A DNA stretch of 44,428 nucleotides. Source: Isosphaera sp. (GTDB taxonomy: Bacteria > Planctomycetota > Planctomycetia > Gemmatales > Gemmataceae). Each line of letters begins with the position of its first letter. Position 1 is the stretch's first letter. The notes beneath the pieces were generated by a model. The model was not told the DNA's origin. It was given only the letters and a program-made list of their open reading frames with translations, and made no database searches. Below are positions 15,861 through 24,234 of this stretch, piece after piece. The position numbers were made by a program, and so were the translations under genes. The stretch is from positions 1-44,428 of the forward strand of contig PNKH01000066.1 of the NCBI GenBank assembly GCA_013822345.1, given 5' to 3'.

Positions 15861-17396
15861 ATGCCGCTGACCCTGTTCGCGGAGGTGGCGGACGCCGCCA
15901 AGGCGGCCTACGACTCCGCCCCGGCGTACTTCCGCTGGCTCCACGACGCCCTCCCGACGCCGTTCTTCCACACCCGGGCGTTCGTCACCTTCCTCGCCCT
16001 CGTCTTCGTCCTGTACTGGTCGATCCCGCGCCGCTATCAACTCGCCCGCGTCTGGCTCCTCGTCGTCGCCAGCTTCCACTTCTACGCCGCGTGGAGCTTC
16101 GAGCTCGCGTTCCTGGTCACCGCCACCACCACCGCCGACTACCTGTTCGGCCGGGCGATCGGCGGGCTGACGCGCGACCGGTGGCGGCGGCTGGTCTTGT
16201 TCGCCAGCGTCGGCATGAACCTCGCCGTCCTGTGCTACTTCAAGTACCGCGGGTTCTTCCTGAACGAACTCTACGACGCCCTCGCCGGCCTCGGGTACGA
16301 CCCGGGGTACGCGAAACTCGACCCGCTCGCCGTGTTCGTCCCGTTCGGGATCAGCTTCTACACGTTCGAGGCGATCAGCTACGCGGTCGACGTGTACCGG
16401 CGGAAGACCCCGGCCGAGACGAGCCTGCCGCGGTTCCTCCTGTTCGTCCTGTTCTTCCCGCACCTGGTCGCCGGGCCGATCGTCCGGGCCGGCGACTTCC
16501 TCCCGCAGACCCGCCGGCCGAAGCGGTGGAACTGGGTGCGGGCGCAGGTCGGGGTGCAGCTGTTCCTCGTCGGGCTGTTCAAGAAGGCGGCGGTCGCCGA
16601 CCGGCTCGCCCTGTTCTCCGACCCGGTGTTCGAGAACCCCGCGGCGCACGGCACCGGGGCGTGCTGGCTCGCGGTGGTCGCCTACGCCGTGCGCATCTAC
16701 TGCGACTTCTCCGGCTACTCGGACATGGCGGTCGGCACCGCCCACCTGCTCGGCTACCGCCTCGCCCGCAACTTCGACCTCCCGTACCTCGCGGCGAACG
16801 TGTCCGAGTTCTGGCGGCGGTGGCACATCTCGCTCTCGACCTGGCTGCGCGACTACGTGTTCATCCCGCTCGGCGGGAGCCGCGGCGGGCGGGCGGCGAC
16901 GTGCCGCAACCTGCTGATCGTGATGGCCGTCGGCGGGCTGTGGCACGGGGCCGCGTGGGGGTACGTCCTGTGGGGCCTGGCCCACGGCCTGTTGCTCGTC
17001 GCCCACCGCCTGTTCCGCGACTGGTGCGAACCCCGGCCGGCGCTGACGGCGGCGCTCGGGACGTGGGCCGGGACGGCCGGGCGGGTGGCGGTCACGTTCC
17101 TGTGCGTCACCCTGTGCTGGGTGCTGTTCCAGCCGGACGTGGGGAAGGCGATGGAGCTGTACGGGCGGCTGTTCACGTACCACCGCGGGCTGGTGCCGCC
17201 GGTCAGCAACAAGAGCCTGTGGGTGCTGGCGGGGGTGGTGGTGTGCGGGGAGTGGCTGGCCCGGTCGCGGGTGTGGGAGCGGGCGTCGGGGCGGGTGCCG
17301 GCCCCGGTCGTCGGGCTCGGGTACGCGACCTGCCTGCTCGCCGCGCTGGTCCTCGCCCCCGAGGCGGCGCCGGCGTTCATCTACTTCCAGTTCTGA
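15861..17396 (+). CDS. MBOAT-family O-acyltransferase (AlgI-like)
   Basis: A 511-residue polytopic membrane protein of the membrane-bound O-acyltransferase family, like AlgI/DltB-type enzymes that pass acyl (often acetyl) groups across the membrane to surface polymers. Key marks are FEAISYAVDVYRR, the WRRWHISLSTWLRDYVFIPLGG region with His322, and GGLWHGAAWGYVLWG with the essential His362. A GTG directly before the ATG would add one residue; ATG is chosen. The usual partner of AlgI, an AlgJ/AlgX-like SGNH acetyltransferase, is not adjacent. A Wza-like exporter 3.6 kb upstream hints at surface polysaccharide modification, which is inference. Confidence 0.9.
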   Translation: MPLTLFAEVADAAKAAYDSAPAYFRWLHDALPTPFFHTRAFVTFLALVFVLYWSIPRRYQLARVWLLVVASFHFYAAWSFELAFLVTATTTADYLFGRAIGGLTRDRWRRLVLFASVGMNLAVLCYFKYRGFFLNELYDALAGLGYDPGYAKLDPLAVFVPFGISFYTFEAISYAVDVYRRKTPAETSLPRFLLFVLFFPHLVAGPIVRAGDFLPQTRRPKRWNWVRAQVGVQLFLVGLFKKAAVADRLALFSDPVFENPAAHGTGACWLAVVAYAVRIYCDFSGYSDMAVGTAHLLGYRLARNFDLPYLAANVSEFWRRWHISLSTWLRDYVFIPLGGSRGGRAATCRNLLIVMAVGGLWHGAAWGYVLWGLAHGLLLVAHRLFRDWCEPRPALTAALGTWAGTAGRVAVTFLCVTLCWVLFQPDVGKAMELYGRLFTYHRGLVPPVSNKSLWVLAGVVVCGEWLARSRVWERASGRVPAPVVGLGYATCLLAALVLAPEAAPAFIYFQF

Positions 17397-17505
17397 ACCT
17401 GGACCGCGGCCGTCCCGGCCGCATGTCAACCGCCCGGTCGGCTCCGGAGTTTCACCAGAGCGTCACGGGTCGGGTAGCGGCGGCCGGGACGGCCGCGGTC
17501 CAGGT
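17397..17505. repeat. 26-bp inverted repeat between convergent genes (family G)
   Basis: Perfect arms 17397-17422 and 17480-17505 (outer ends ACCTGGACCGCGGCC / GGCCGCGGTCCAGGT) around a 57-base spacer. The left arm starts at the base after the MBOAT stop and the right arm ends on the last base of the convergent MFS/spermidine-synthase stop, so the element exactly fills the space between the two genes. A role as a bidirectional terminator or transcript end-stabiliser is plausible; no T-run is present. Confidence 0.93.
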
Positions 17506-19976
17506 CACTCCTTCGGCGGGTCGGGCTTCGGCACCGGCAGCCGGTTCTCCTGGTACCGGTACCGGAACACGTCGGCCATCAGGTTGTCGACCGGGGCGAA
17601 CTGGTCGGTCAGGACGATCTCGGGGCCGGCGTCGAGGTACGGCCGGAGCCGCTCCGGCGGGACCAGGGCCGTCCGGAACGGGACCTCCCGGTCGCCGGCC
17701 GCCGCGGCCAACAGGTGCGCCGCCCCGCCGGGGGCGGCCGCGGACGCCGCCCACCCCGCCGCGGCCGCGTCCCGGGGGTCCGGGGCCGGCGGCCGGACCT
17801 GGCCCCGGACCGCCGCGTACAGCGCCCCGCGGTCGAACGGCTTCTCCGACGCGCAGATCACCAGCACCTGCCGCCGGCTCAGGTCGAGGGACCCGGGGGT
17901 GAGGACCACCACGTGGTCGGCCGGGTACGTCCGCCGCAGGGTGTGGACGGCCGCCTTCCACAGCTTCCCGTACCCGACCGCGTCGATCACCGTCAGCAGG
18001 TACACCCCGCCCGGCTTCAGCGCCGCCTGGACCGCGTCGTTGTACTCCTTGGTCATCAGGTGGGCCGGGACGGACAGGTCGTTGACCGCGTCCTGGATCA
18101 CCAGGTCGTACGTCCCCGGGGCGGCCCGCTCGGCGACGAACTGCCGGCCGTCCATGTGGGTGACGGTCATCCCGTCCGGGATCACCAGCCCGAGGTGGTC
18201 CTGGGCCACCCGGGTCACCCCGGGGTCGATCTCGACCACGTCCATCCGGGTCTCGGGGAGGATGGTCATGGCGTACCGGGGGAAGGTGTACCCGCCCCCG
18301 CCGATGACCAGCACCCGCGGGTTCGGGGTGGTCGCCCGGGCGGCCCGGAGGAACTCGACCTGGACGTGCTCGTGGGTGTAGTGCAGGTGCAGCGGGTCGG
18401 CCGGGTCGACCACCGAGTGCAGCAGGTGGTCGAGGTACAGCTTCCGCCGCCCGGACGGGACGTACACCTCCCGCCCCTCCGGGTCGAACACCCGGTTCCC
18501 GGCCGCGTCCCGGTCCGGCACCCAGTCGGGGGTGACCCGGATCGTGTAGTAGTTCGTCTCCACCCGGGCGATCAGCTCCGCGTCCCGCCCGGACCGGGCG
18601 GTCAGGATGAACCCGCCGACCACCCCGCCGAGGACGACGCTGAACAGGTACAGCATCGGCCCCTCGGCCCACACCCGGGAGGCGAGCAGCCCGGTCAGCG
18701 TGAGGAGCAGGGCGACCCCGAGCAGGGTCCGCTCCCACCCGGCGGCGGACAGCAGGACGTACCCGGCGGCGAACGTCCCGGCGATCGCCCCGGCGGTGCT
18801 CCAGGCGTACACCCGCCCGGCCACCCCGCCGGCCCGGGCCACGTCCGGGACGGCCAGCCGGATCACCTGCGGGGACACCATCCCGAGCACGAACATCGGG
18901 AGGAAGAACAGGCTGAACGTCCACGCCAGGACCTCGACCACCGGGTCGAGGCCCTCGAACACCTCCGTCTGGGTGACCACCGCCAGGGCGACGAGCACCA
19001 GCACCGTCCCGCCGCCGCCGACGACCAGGGTGCCGGCCAACACCGCCCGCGGGTTCACCCGGTCCGCGAGCCGGTTCACCCGGTCCGCCCACAGCCCCCC
19101 GGTCAGGTTCCCGAGGGCCGTCCCGGCGAGCATCACCCCGATGATCCCGGTCCAGGTGAACAGCGACACCCCGAGGTGCTGGGCCAGCACCCGGGACGCG
19201 GTGATCTCCAGCGTCATCCCGCCGAAGCTGGCCAGGAACACCACCAGGTAGGCGAGCCGGATGTCGGCGAACGCGTGCGGGTTCTGATCGGCGGCCGGGG
19301 CGTCGGCGACCGGAGTCGGGGATGCTCCGGTCGCTGACGCTCCCGGCTCGCCGGCGACCGGCGCGTCGCGGAGGACCACCAGGCTGACGACGGCCAGGGC
19401 GGCGAGCGCCCCGGCGGCCGCGTACACCAGGGTGTTGATGGTGTAGTTCGGGATCAGGACGAACCCGGTCAGGTAGTTCCCGAGCAGGCACCCGAGGGTG
19501 CTGAGGGCGAACACCAGCCCGGCGACCCGCCCGGTCTTGCCGACGTCCGGCAGCCCGAGCCGGATGGCGAGCGGGGTGAGGAGGCTGAGGACCAGGCCGG
19601 CCGGCAGGCACAGGACCAGGGCGAGGAGCGGGATCCGCGGCCCGAGCGGGACCGACTTGTACGCCCCGGTGGCCGCGAGCAGGGTCGGGAACGCCACCAT
19701 CCACAGGGCCGCGACCGCCCCGGCCAGCAGTAGGGCGGCGACCGTCCGCGGCGTCGGGTAGCGGTCGGCGAGCCGGCCGCCGAGGGCGTTCCCGAGCGCG
19801 ATCCCGGTGAGGAACACGCCGATCACCGAGGTCCACGTCTCCAGGCTCGACCCGACGAACGGGGCGAGGAGCCGGCCGGCGACGAGCTGGAGGACGAGGA
19901 GGGCGGCGTTGGCCAGGAAGACGACCAGCCCGACCCCGGCCAGGCGGGCGAGCGGGAGCGGGGCGGACGGACCCAT
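17505..19976 (-). CDS. MFS-like membrane protein fused to a spermidine-synthase-like domain
   Basis: An 823-residue protein. Two homologous membrane units come first: FLANAALLVLQLVAGRLLAP...GIALGNALGGRLADR (from about 15) and FLASFGGMTLEITASRVLAQ...GTALGNLTGGLWADR (from about 235), showing an internal duplication. The C-terminal soluble domain (from about 520) resembles spermidine synthase: VLVIGGGGYTFPRY, MDVVEIDPGVTRVAQ, MTVTHMDGRQFV, YDLVIQDAVNDLSVP. Whether it makes polyamines is unknown; such fusions are widespread and uncharacterised. The ATG at 19976 is chosen over one at 20051. The linker between membrane halves (GEPGASATGASPTPVAD, about 206-225) is encoded by a truncated family B palindrome. 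Confidence 0.87.
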   Translation of the reverse strand: MGPSAPLPLARLAGVGLVVFLANAALLVLQLVAGRLLAPFVGSSLETWTSVIGVFLTGIALGNALGGRLADRYPTPRTVAALLLAGAVAALWMVAFPTLLAATGAYKSVPLGPRIPLLALVLCLPAGLVLSLLTPLAIRLGLPDVGKTGRVAGLVFALSTLGCLLGNYLTGFVLIPNYTINTLVYAAAGALAALAVVSLVVLRDAPVAGEPGASATGASPTPVADAPAADQNPHAFADIRLAYLVVFLASFGGMTLEITASRVLAQHLGVSLFTWTGIIGVMLAGTALGNLTGGLWADRVNRLADRVNPRAVLAGTLVVGGGGTVLVLVALAVVTQTEVFEGLDPVVEVLAWTFSLFFLPMFVLGMVSPQVIRLAVPDVARAGGVAGRVYAWSTAGAIAGTFAAGYVLLSAAGWERTLLGVALLLTLTGLLASRVWAEGPMLYLFSVVLGGVVGGFILTARSGRDAELIARVETNYYTIRVTPDWVPDRDAAGNRVFDPEGREVYVPSGRRKLYLDHLLHSVVDPADPLHLHYTHEHVQVEFLRAARATTPNPRVLVIGGGGYTFPRYAMTILPETRMDVVEIDPGVTRVAQDHLGLVIPDGMTVTHMDGRQFVAERAAPGTYDLVIQDAVNDLSVPAHLMTKEYNDAVQAALKPGGVYLLTVIDAVGYGKLWKAAVHTLRRTYPADHVVVLTPGSLDLSRRQVLVICASEKPFDRGALYAAVRGQVRPPAPDPRDAAAAGWAASAAAPGGAAHLLAAAAGDREVPFRTALVPPERLRPYLDAGPEIVLTDQFAPVDNLMADVFRYRYQENRLPVPKPDPPKE
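19303..19360. repeat. truncated family B palindrome inside the fusion gene (copy 2)
   Basis: GCGACCGGAG and CTCCGGTCGC face each other across about 9 bases, followed on the right by GACGCTCCCGGCTCGCC, the outer part of the family B arm. The left outer arm is missing. It is in frame inside the MFS/spermidine-synthase gene. Confidence 0.75.
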
Positions 19977-20069
19977 GCGGCGGCTCGGGCGTGCGGGTGG
20001 CGCGGGCGGCGATTGACCCCCAGCGTATCCTCCGACCCGCCCGGCGGCCATCGGGTTCCGCCCGGGCGG

Positions 20070-20075
20070 TAGAAT
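20070..20075 (+). promoter_or_regulatory. candidate -10 box for the Hsp70-like gene
   Basis: TAGAAT (within GGTAGAAT) lies 32 bases before the ATG at 20108 in a 131-base divergent gap. The same GTAGAAT word recurs before other genes in this window (21949, 32682, 38516). Confidence 0.4.
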
Positions 20076-20107
20076 TGGGAGAACCGTTGGGCCCCGGAGT
20101 CCGCCTC

Positions 20108-21952
20108 ATGGCATCCCGCTTCGTCGTCGGCATCGACCTCGGCACCACCAACTCGGCGCTCGCGTTCGTCGACACCGGGGCCGGGAAGGACCCGCGGGTC
20201 ACCCCGTTCGCGGTCCCGCAGGTCGTCTCCCAGGGGGCGGTCGAGGACCGCCCGCTGCTGCCGTCGTTCCTGTACCTCCCCGGGGACGGCGAGCAGCCGG
20301 CGGGGGCGCTCAAGCTGCCGTGGGACGCGAAGCGGGACTTCGCGGTCGGCGAGTTCGCCCGGGTGTTCGGGTCGCAGGTGCCGACCCGGCTCGTCGCCTC
20401 CGCGAAGTCGTGGCTGAGCCACCCCGGGGCGGACCGGAAGGCGGCGATCCTGCCGCACAAGGCGCCGGAAAGCGGGCGGAAGGTGTCGCCGGTCGAGGCG
20501 GGGGTGCGGTACCTGAAGCACCTGGCGGAGGCGTGGAACTTCGCGGTCGCGAAGGACGTGGCGGCGAACCGTCTGGAGGCGCAGGACATCGTCCTGACCG
20601 TCCCGGCGTCGTTCGACGCGGCCGCCCGGGAGCTAACGGTCGAGGCGGCGCGGGCGGCCGGGTTCGAGCACCTGACGCTGCTGGAGGAGCCGCAGGCGGC
20701 GTTCTACGCGTGGCTCGACCGGTGCGGGGAGAACTGGCGGCAGCAGGTCGGGGTCGGCGACCTGGTGCTGGTCGCGGACGTCGGCGGGGGGACGACGGAC
20801 TTCACGCTGATCGAGGTCGGCGAGGAGGGGGGGAACCTGTCGCTGACGCGGCTGGCGGTCGGCGACCACCTCTTGCTCGGCGGCGACAACATGGACCTGA
20901 CACTGGCGTACCATGTGGCCCAGGCGCTGGCGAAGGCGGGGACGAAGCTCGACGCCACGCAGATGACGCAGCTCACTTACGCCTGCCGGACCGCGAAGGA
21001 GCAGCTGCTCGCCGACCCGGCGCTGGCGTCGGCCCCGGTGACGGTGCTCGGCAAGGGGCGGTCGCTGGTCGGCGGGACGATCAAGTACGACCTGCCGCGG
21101 GCGGAGGTGGAGCGGGTGCTGGTGGACGGGTTCTTCCCGGACGTGGCGCGGGACGCGGAGCCGGGCCGGGCGGCGTCGGCGGGGTTACAGGAGTTGGGGC
21201 TGCCGTACGTGGCGGACGCCGGGATCACGCGGCACCTCGCCCAGTTCCTGCACCGGCAGTCGGAGGCGTTGGCCGGCCGGGAGGCGCCGGCCGGGAAGAA
21301 GAAGAAGCCGGCCGGGGCCGCGGCGCTGCCGTCGGCGGTGCTGTTCAACGGCGGGGTGTTCAAGGCGGACGTCCTACGGACGCGGCTGCTGAACGTGCTG
21401 GGGTCGTGGGCGAAGGGTGCGAAGGCGGACCCGGCGCGGGAGCTGTCGGGGGCGGACCTCGACCTGGCGGTGGCGCGGGGGGCGGCGTACTACGGGCTGG
21501 TGCGTCGTGGGAAGGGGGTGCGGATCCGGGGCGGGACGGCCCGGGCGTACTACATCGGGGTGGCGACGAACATGCCGGCGGTGCCGGGGTTCGCCCCGCC
21601 GGTGAAGGCGCTGTGCGTGGCCCCGTTCGGGATGGAGGAGGGGACGGAGGCGGACATCCCGGGGTACGAGGTGGGGCTGCGGACGGGGGCGGAGGCGGAG
21701 TTCCGGTTCCTGGGCTCGACGGTCCGGCGGGACGACGCGGCCGGGACGGTGGTGGAGGACTGGGAGGGCCAGGCGGACGAGCTTGCGCCGGTGCGGACGA
21801 CGCTGGAGGCGAAGGGCGGGGGCGCGGGGGCGGTGGTGCCGGTGCACCTGCACAGCAAGGTGACGGCGGTCGGGCAGCTGGAGCTGTGGCTGCTGTCGCG
21901 GGACGGGAAGCAGCGGTGGAAGCTGGAGTTCAACGTCCGGGAGGGTCGGTAG
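20108..21952 (+). CDS. Hsp70/DnaK-like chaperone, non-canonical
   Basis: A 614-residue member of the actin/Hsp70 ATPase superfamily. ATPase motifs: VGIDLGTTNSALAFV at about 7-21 (phosphate 1), DVGGGTTDFTLIEV near 221 (phosphate 2), and LFNGGVFKADVLRTRL near 415 in the adenosine position. It differs from true DnaK in its spacing, a lysine-rich insertion (GKKKKPAG) and a short beta-rich C-terminus (VPVHLHSKVTAVGQLELWL) without a classic lid. No dnaJ or grpE is near, so it is probably a specialised chaperone rather than housekeeping DnaK. The next gene follows after 27 bases and may be co-transcribed. Confidence 0.85.
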   Translation: MASRFVVGIDLGTTNSALAFVDTGAGKDPRVTPFAVPQVVSQGAVEDRPLLPSFLYLPGDGEQPAGALKLPWDAKRDFAVGEFARVFGSQVPTRLVASAKSWLSHPGADRKAAILPHKAPESGRKVSPVEAGVRYLKHLAEAWNFAVAKDVAANRLEAQDIVLTVPASFDAAARELTVEAARAAGFEHLTLLEEPQAAFYAWLDRCGENWRQQVGVGDLVLVADVGGGTTDFTLIEVGEEGGNLSLTRLAVGDHLLLGGDNMDLTLAYHVAQALAKAGTKLDATQMTQLTYACRTAKEQLLADPALASAPVTVLGKGRSLVGGTIKYDLPRAEVERVLVDGFFPDVARDAEPGRAASAGLQELGLPYVADAGITRHLAQFLHRQSEALAGREAPAGKKKKPAGAAALPSAVLFNGGVFKADVLRTRLLNVLGSWAKGAKADPARELSGADLDLAVARGAAYYGLVRRGKGVRIRGGTARAYYIGVATNMPAVPGFAPPVKALCVAPFGMEEGTEADIPGYEVGLRTGAEAEFRFLGSTVRRDDAAGTVVEDWEGQADELAPVRTTLEAKGGGAGAVVPVHLHSKVTAVGQLELWLLSRDGKQRWKLEFNVREGR

Positions 21953-21979
21953 AATGGCGGCACCGCGGGAGGGCTGACG

Positions 21980-22510
21980 ATGGGCGTGCTGGCCGAGTAC
22001 CTGAGGACCGAGGCGAGCCAGATCCGGGCCGAGCTGACTCGCCGTCAGGAGTCGTTGAGCGAGTGGCGTGGGGCGATCTCGAAGCTGTTCGACCAGTTGG
22101 CGGCGTGGGTTCGGGAGGCGGACGGCGGGCTGAACCTCCTGGACATCTACCCGTATGCGGCGACGGAGCCGATCAGCGAGCCGCGCCTGGGCCGCTACGA
22201 TGCGGACGTCTTGTGGATCGGGTTCGGCGGGGCGGAGGCCGGCCGCCGTATGGCGATGGTCGTCCCGAAGGCCCGGTACGTCGCGGCCGTCATCCAACCC
22301 CCCGGCAAGGAACCCCGGCGGGCCGACGGGATCGTTCAGATCACGGACGGTTCGGTCTCGGAGTACTACCTGTTCCGGTGGAAGACCGAGGCCGGGGACG
22401 AGTGGTTCATCCGGAGCGATCGCGCCTGGAACGCGAATCCGGCCGACATCACCGTCGAACCGCTGGACCGGGACCGGTTCGAGGCGGCACTGCTCCAGGT
22501 CCTGCAATGA
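21980..22510 (+). CDS. unknown protein, first gene of a four-gene cassette
   Basis: A 176-residue soluble protein: a helical, charged N-terminus (MGVLAEYLRTEASQIRAELTRRQESLSEW...LFDQLAAWVREADGG) followed by a probable beta-rich domain (ADVLWIGFGGAEAGRRMAMVVPKARYVAAVIQPPG...YYLFRWKTEAGDEWFI). GGGAGGG precedes the ATG. A TAGAAT word that includes the Hsp70 gene's stop lies 25 bases upstream and could serve as its own promoter. Its TGA overlaps an ATG at 22507 that begins the HEPN-like reading frame. No family is recognised; the fixed arrangement with a HEPN-like gene suggests a shared function. Confidence 0.75.
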   Translation: MGVLAEYLRTEASQIRAELTRRQESLSEWRGAISKLFDQLAAWVREADGGLNLLDIYPYAATEPISEPRLGRYDADVLWIGFGGAEAGRRMAMVVPKARYVAAVIQPPGKEPRRADGIVQITDGSVSEYYLFRWKTEAGDEWFIRSDRAWNANPADITVEPLDRDRFEAALLQVLQ

Positions 22511-22605
22511 CGCCGGTCGAGCAGTTGGACCGCGGCTGGGCGTGGTACTAGGACGCCCGCAACAGCCTGCGCCGGCTGCGGCGACTCGCCGACAAGTACT
22601 GGGAC
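22507..22605 (+). other. 5' part of the HEPN-like gene, interrupted by an in-frame TAG
   Basis: An ATG at 22507 overlaps the previous stop in the ATGA manner and opens the same frame as the HEPN-like gene. After 14 codons (MTPVEQLDRGWAWY) there is TAG at 22549-22551, and the frame then continues with convincing protein sequence (DARNSLRRLRRLADKYWDVLPW). A single G-to-T change (GAG to TAG) explains it. Either the gene is inactivated, or translation restarts at the GTG at 22606, or the base is wrong in the assembly. Confidence 0.7.
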
Positions 22606-23073
22606 GTGTTGCCGTGGGAGGGCGGCGACCCGCCGATGGAGCGGGACAACTTGGTCGGGAAGTTGGAAGGCGGGCGCGCATCGGCCGAGGCGACGAACGC
22701 CGAGTCCCGACTGGACGAGCTGGCCGTGGTCGAACTCTTCTCGATCTTCGAGGGCGCGGTCCGCGAGTTGGTCGCCGAGCAGGTCCGGTCGGAGGCCGCG
22801 GGGCTGACGCACCCCGTGCTGAAGGCCGCCGCCCGTGGCGCGATCGACGCGGCGGAACGGCGGTCGTTCGCCGACATCCTGAAGTCGTACTCCCAGGGCG
22901 GGCACGCCGACCTCGCCGAAGAGGTCCGGCAAGTCCGGCGGTACCGGAACTGGCTCTCGCACGGGCGCCGCGGGGCGGATCTCGGCAAGATCGAGCCGGC
23001 GACGGCGTACCGCCGACTCCGGAAGTTCCTCGAGCTGGTATCCCCTCCGCCGCCCGAGACCGCCACACCATGA
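22606..23073 (+). CDS. HEPN-like protein (intact part after an amber codon)
   Basis: From a GTG at 22606 there are 155 residues of an all-helical protein; 33 further codons upstream are in frame but contain a TAG. Helix RLDELAVVELFSIFEGAVRELVAEQV and the C-terminal motif VRRYRNWLSHGRR, an R-x4-H signature, are typical of HEPN domains, many of which are RNases or RNA-binding toxins/effectors. The motif Arg and His are both present, so activity is possible if the protein is made. It overlaps the ATP-grasp gene by four bases. Without its N-terminal helices the domain may be unstable. HEPN membership is inferred from motif and helix pattern. Confidence 0.65.
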   Translation: MLPWEGGDPPMERDNLVGKLEGGRASAEATNAESRLDELAVVELFSIFEGAVRELVAEQVRSEAAGLTHPVLKAAARGAIDAAERRSFADILKSYSQGGHADLAEEVRQVRRYRNWLSHGRRGADLGKIEPATAYRRLRKFLELVSPPPPETATP

Positions 23074-23912
23074 CCCGCCCGGTGTGGCTGATCGAATCCG
23101 GCGTGTACGGCCCGGAGGTCGAGCCGCTCGCGGCCGAGGTCCGCCGGCAGGGGATGGATTGCCGATCGGTCACCTACCGTGAGATCGTCAAGGGGCCGGC
23201 CCCGCTCCCGCCCGGGGCGTGCGCGATCGTCTACGGCACCTACCCGACCGTCCGGCACGCGACGCTCCGGTGCGGCTGGCACCCCGGCGGGTGGTGCTCG
23301 CCCGAAAACCTCGACTGCGCCGCGTACTACCCGCACTTCGCCCCGTTCCTCCTGAACCGCCGGCACGAGATCCTCACCGGCGTCGCCGCGATCCGGGACC
23401 GGGAACGGCTGTTCCGCGAGTTCGGCTGTGGCGGCCGCGTCTTCGCCCGGCCGACCAGCACCCACAAGCTGTTCGTCGGCCGGCTGATCGCGGAGGGCAA
23501 CTGGGAAACGGCCCTTGCCCCGACGCGGTACGACCCCGACAGCCGCGTCGTGATCGCCGAGCCGCAAGACCTCGGCCGCGAGTGGCGCCTGGTGGTCGCC
23601 GGCGACGAGGTGGTGTCCGGCAGCCGGTACGCGGAGGCCGGGGTGCGGTCGGTGGCCCCGGGGTGTCCGGACGAGATACTCGGGTTCGCCCGTGAGATGT
23701 TGGCGGCCGTCGCTTGGCGACCGGACGACCTGTTCCTGCTCGACGTGTGCGAGTCGGCCGCCGGGTTGCGGCTGGTCGAGTTGAACGGCTTCAGTTGCTC
23801 GTGGCTGTACGCCTGCGACTTCGCCCGGGTGGTCGAAGTCGCGTCGCGCCTGGCGTCCGGCGGACGAGCACGGGTAGACTCGGACGGCACCCGCGCGGAG
23901 GACGACCGATGA
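23070..23912 (+). CDS. ATP-grasp domain protein, R2K type
   Basis: A 280-residue protein resembling the R2K clade of ATP-grasp enzymes, which ligate an acid to an amine using ATP. Features: an N-terminal pre-ATP-grasp domain (VWLIESGVYGPEVEPLAAEVRR), a central region with FARPTSTHKLFVG, the strand REWRLVVAGDEVVSGSRYAEAG, and the Mg/ATP-binding end DVCES...LRLVELNGFSCSWLYACD. The substrate is unknown; R2K proteins are discussed as peptide or nucleotide modifiers in conflict and stress systems. The ATG overlaps the HEPN-like stop (ATGA), and the downstream small gene overlaps its own stop the same way, so the four genes are translationally coupled. Confidence 0.78.
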   Translation: MTRPVWLIESGVYGPEVEPLAAEVRRQGMDCRSVTYREIVKGPAPLPPGACAIVYGTYPTVRHATLRCGWHPGGWCSPENLDCAAYYPHFAPFLLNRRHEILTGVAAIRDRERLFREFGCGGRVFARPTSTHKLFVGRLIAEGNWETALAPTRYDPDSRVVIAEPQDLGREWRLVVAGDEVVSGSRYAEAGVRSVAPGCPDEILGFAREMLAAVAWRPDDLFLLDVCESAAGLRLVELNGFSCSWLYACDFARVVEVASRLASGGRARVDSDGTRAEDDR

Positions 23913-24229
23913 CCGACCCGCGACCGCGAGTCCTCGAACCCGGGGACTTCGACCTCCAGAACTTCAAGGCCCCGGTCTTCGAGGGCCAGACGGCCGAAGA
24001 CTGCCGGGCCATGCCGGTGCCGGAGAAGATGCAGCGGATCGGGGTCGCGTGGCAGCAGGTGCGCGACGCCCACCGGTCGTGGTTCGTCGGGCGGAACCCC
24101 GACGCCACCCCGGTCGAGGTGTGGGGCGATTGGCTTCGGGTCACCGGTTGTAGTGTGATCCTGGCGAAGGCGATGCGGGACGCGGCGGATCGGGACGCCG
24201 ATCCGCCGTTCGTCGTGGGGTCGGCCTGA
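23909..24229 (+). CDS. small protein of unknown function, last gene of the cassette
   Basis: A 106-residue soluble protein with no recognisable family. It begins with an acidic segment (VLEPGDFDLQNFKAPVFEGQTAEDCRAMPVPEKMQRIGVAW) and ends in a helix (GDWLRVTGCSVILAKAMRDAADRDADPP). The ATG overlaps the ATP-grasp stop by four bases. A small protein coupled to an ATP-grasp ligase could be its substrate or its partner, but this is speculation. The opposite-strand gene ends five bases after its stop, leaving no space for a separate terminator. Confidence 0.65.
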   Translation: MTDPRPRVLEPGDFDLQNFKAPVFEGQTAEDCRAMPVPEKMQRIGVAWQQVRDAHRSWFVGRNPDATPVEVWGDWLRVTGCSVILAKAMRDAADRDADPPFVVGSA

Positions 24230-24234
24230 ACCGC

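Noticed and set aside
22549-22551. Recoded amber codon (pyrrolysine-like or stop-codon reassignment)
   Set aside because: Other genes in the window, such as the TPR and Hsp70-like genes, use TAG as a normal stop, and no recoding signal is visible.
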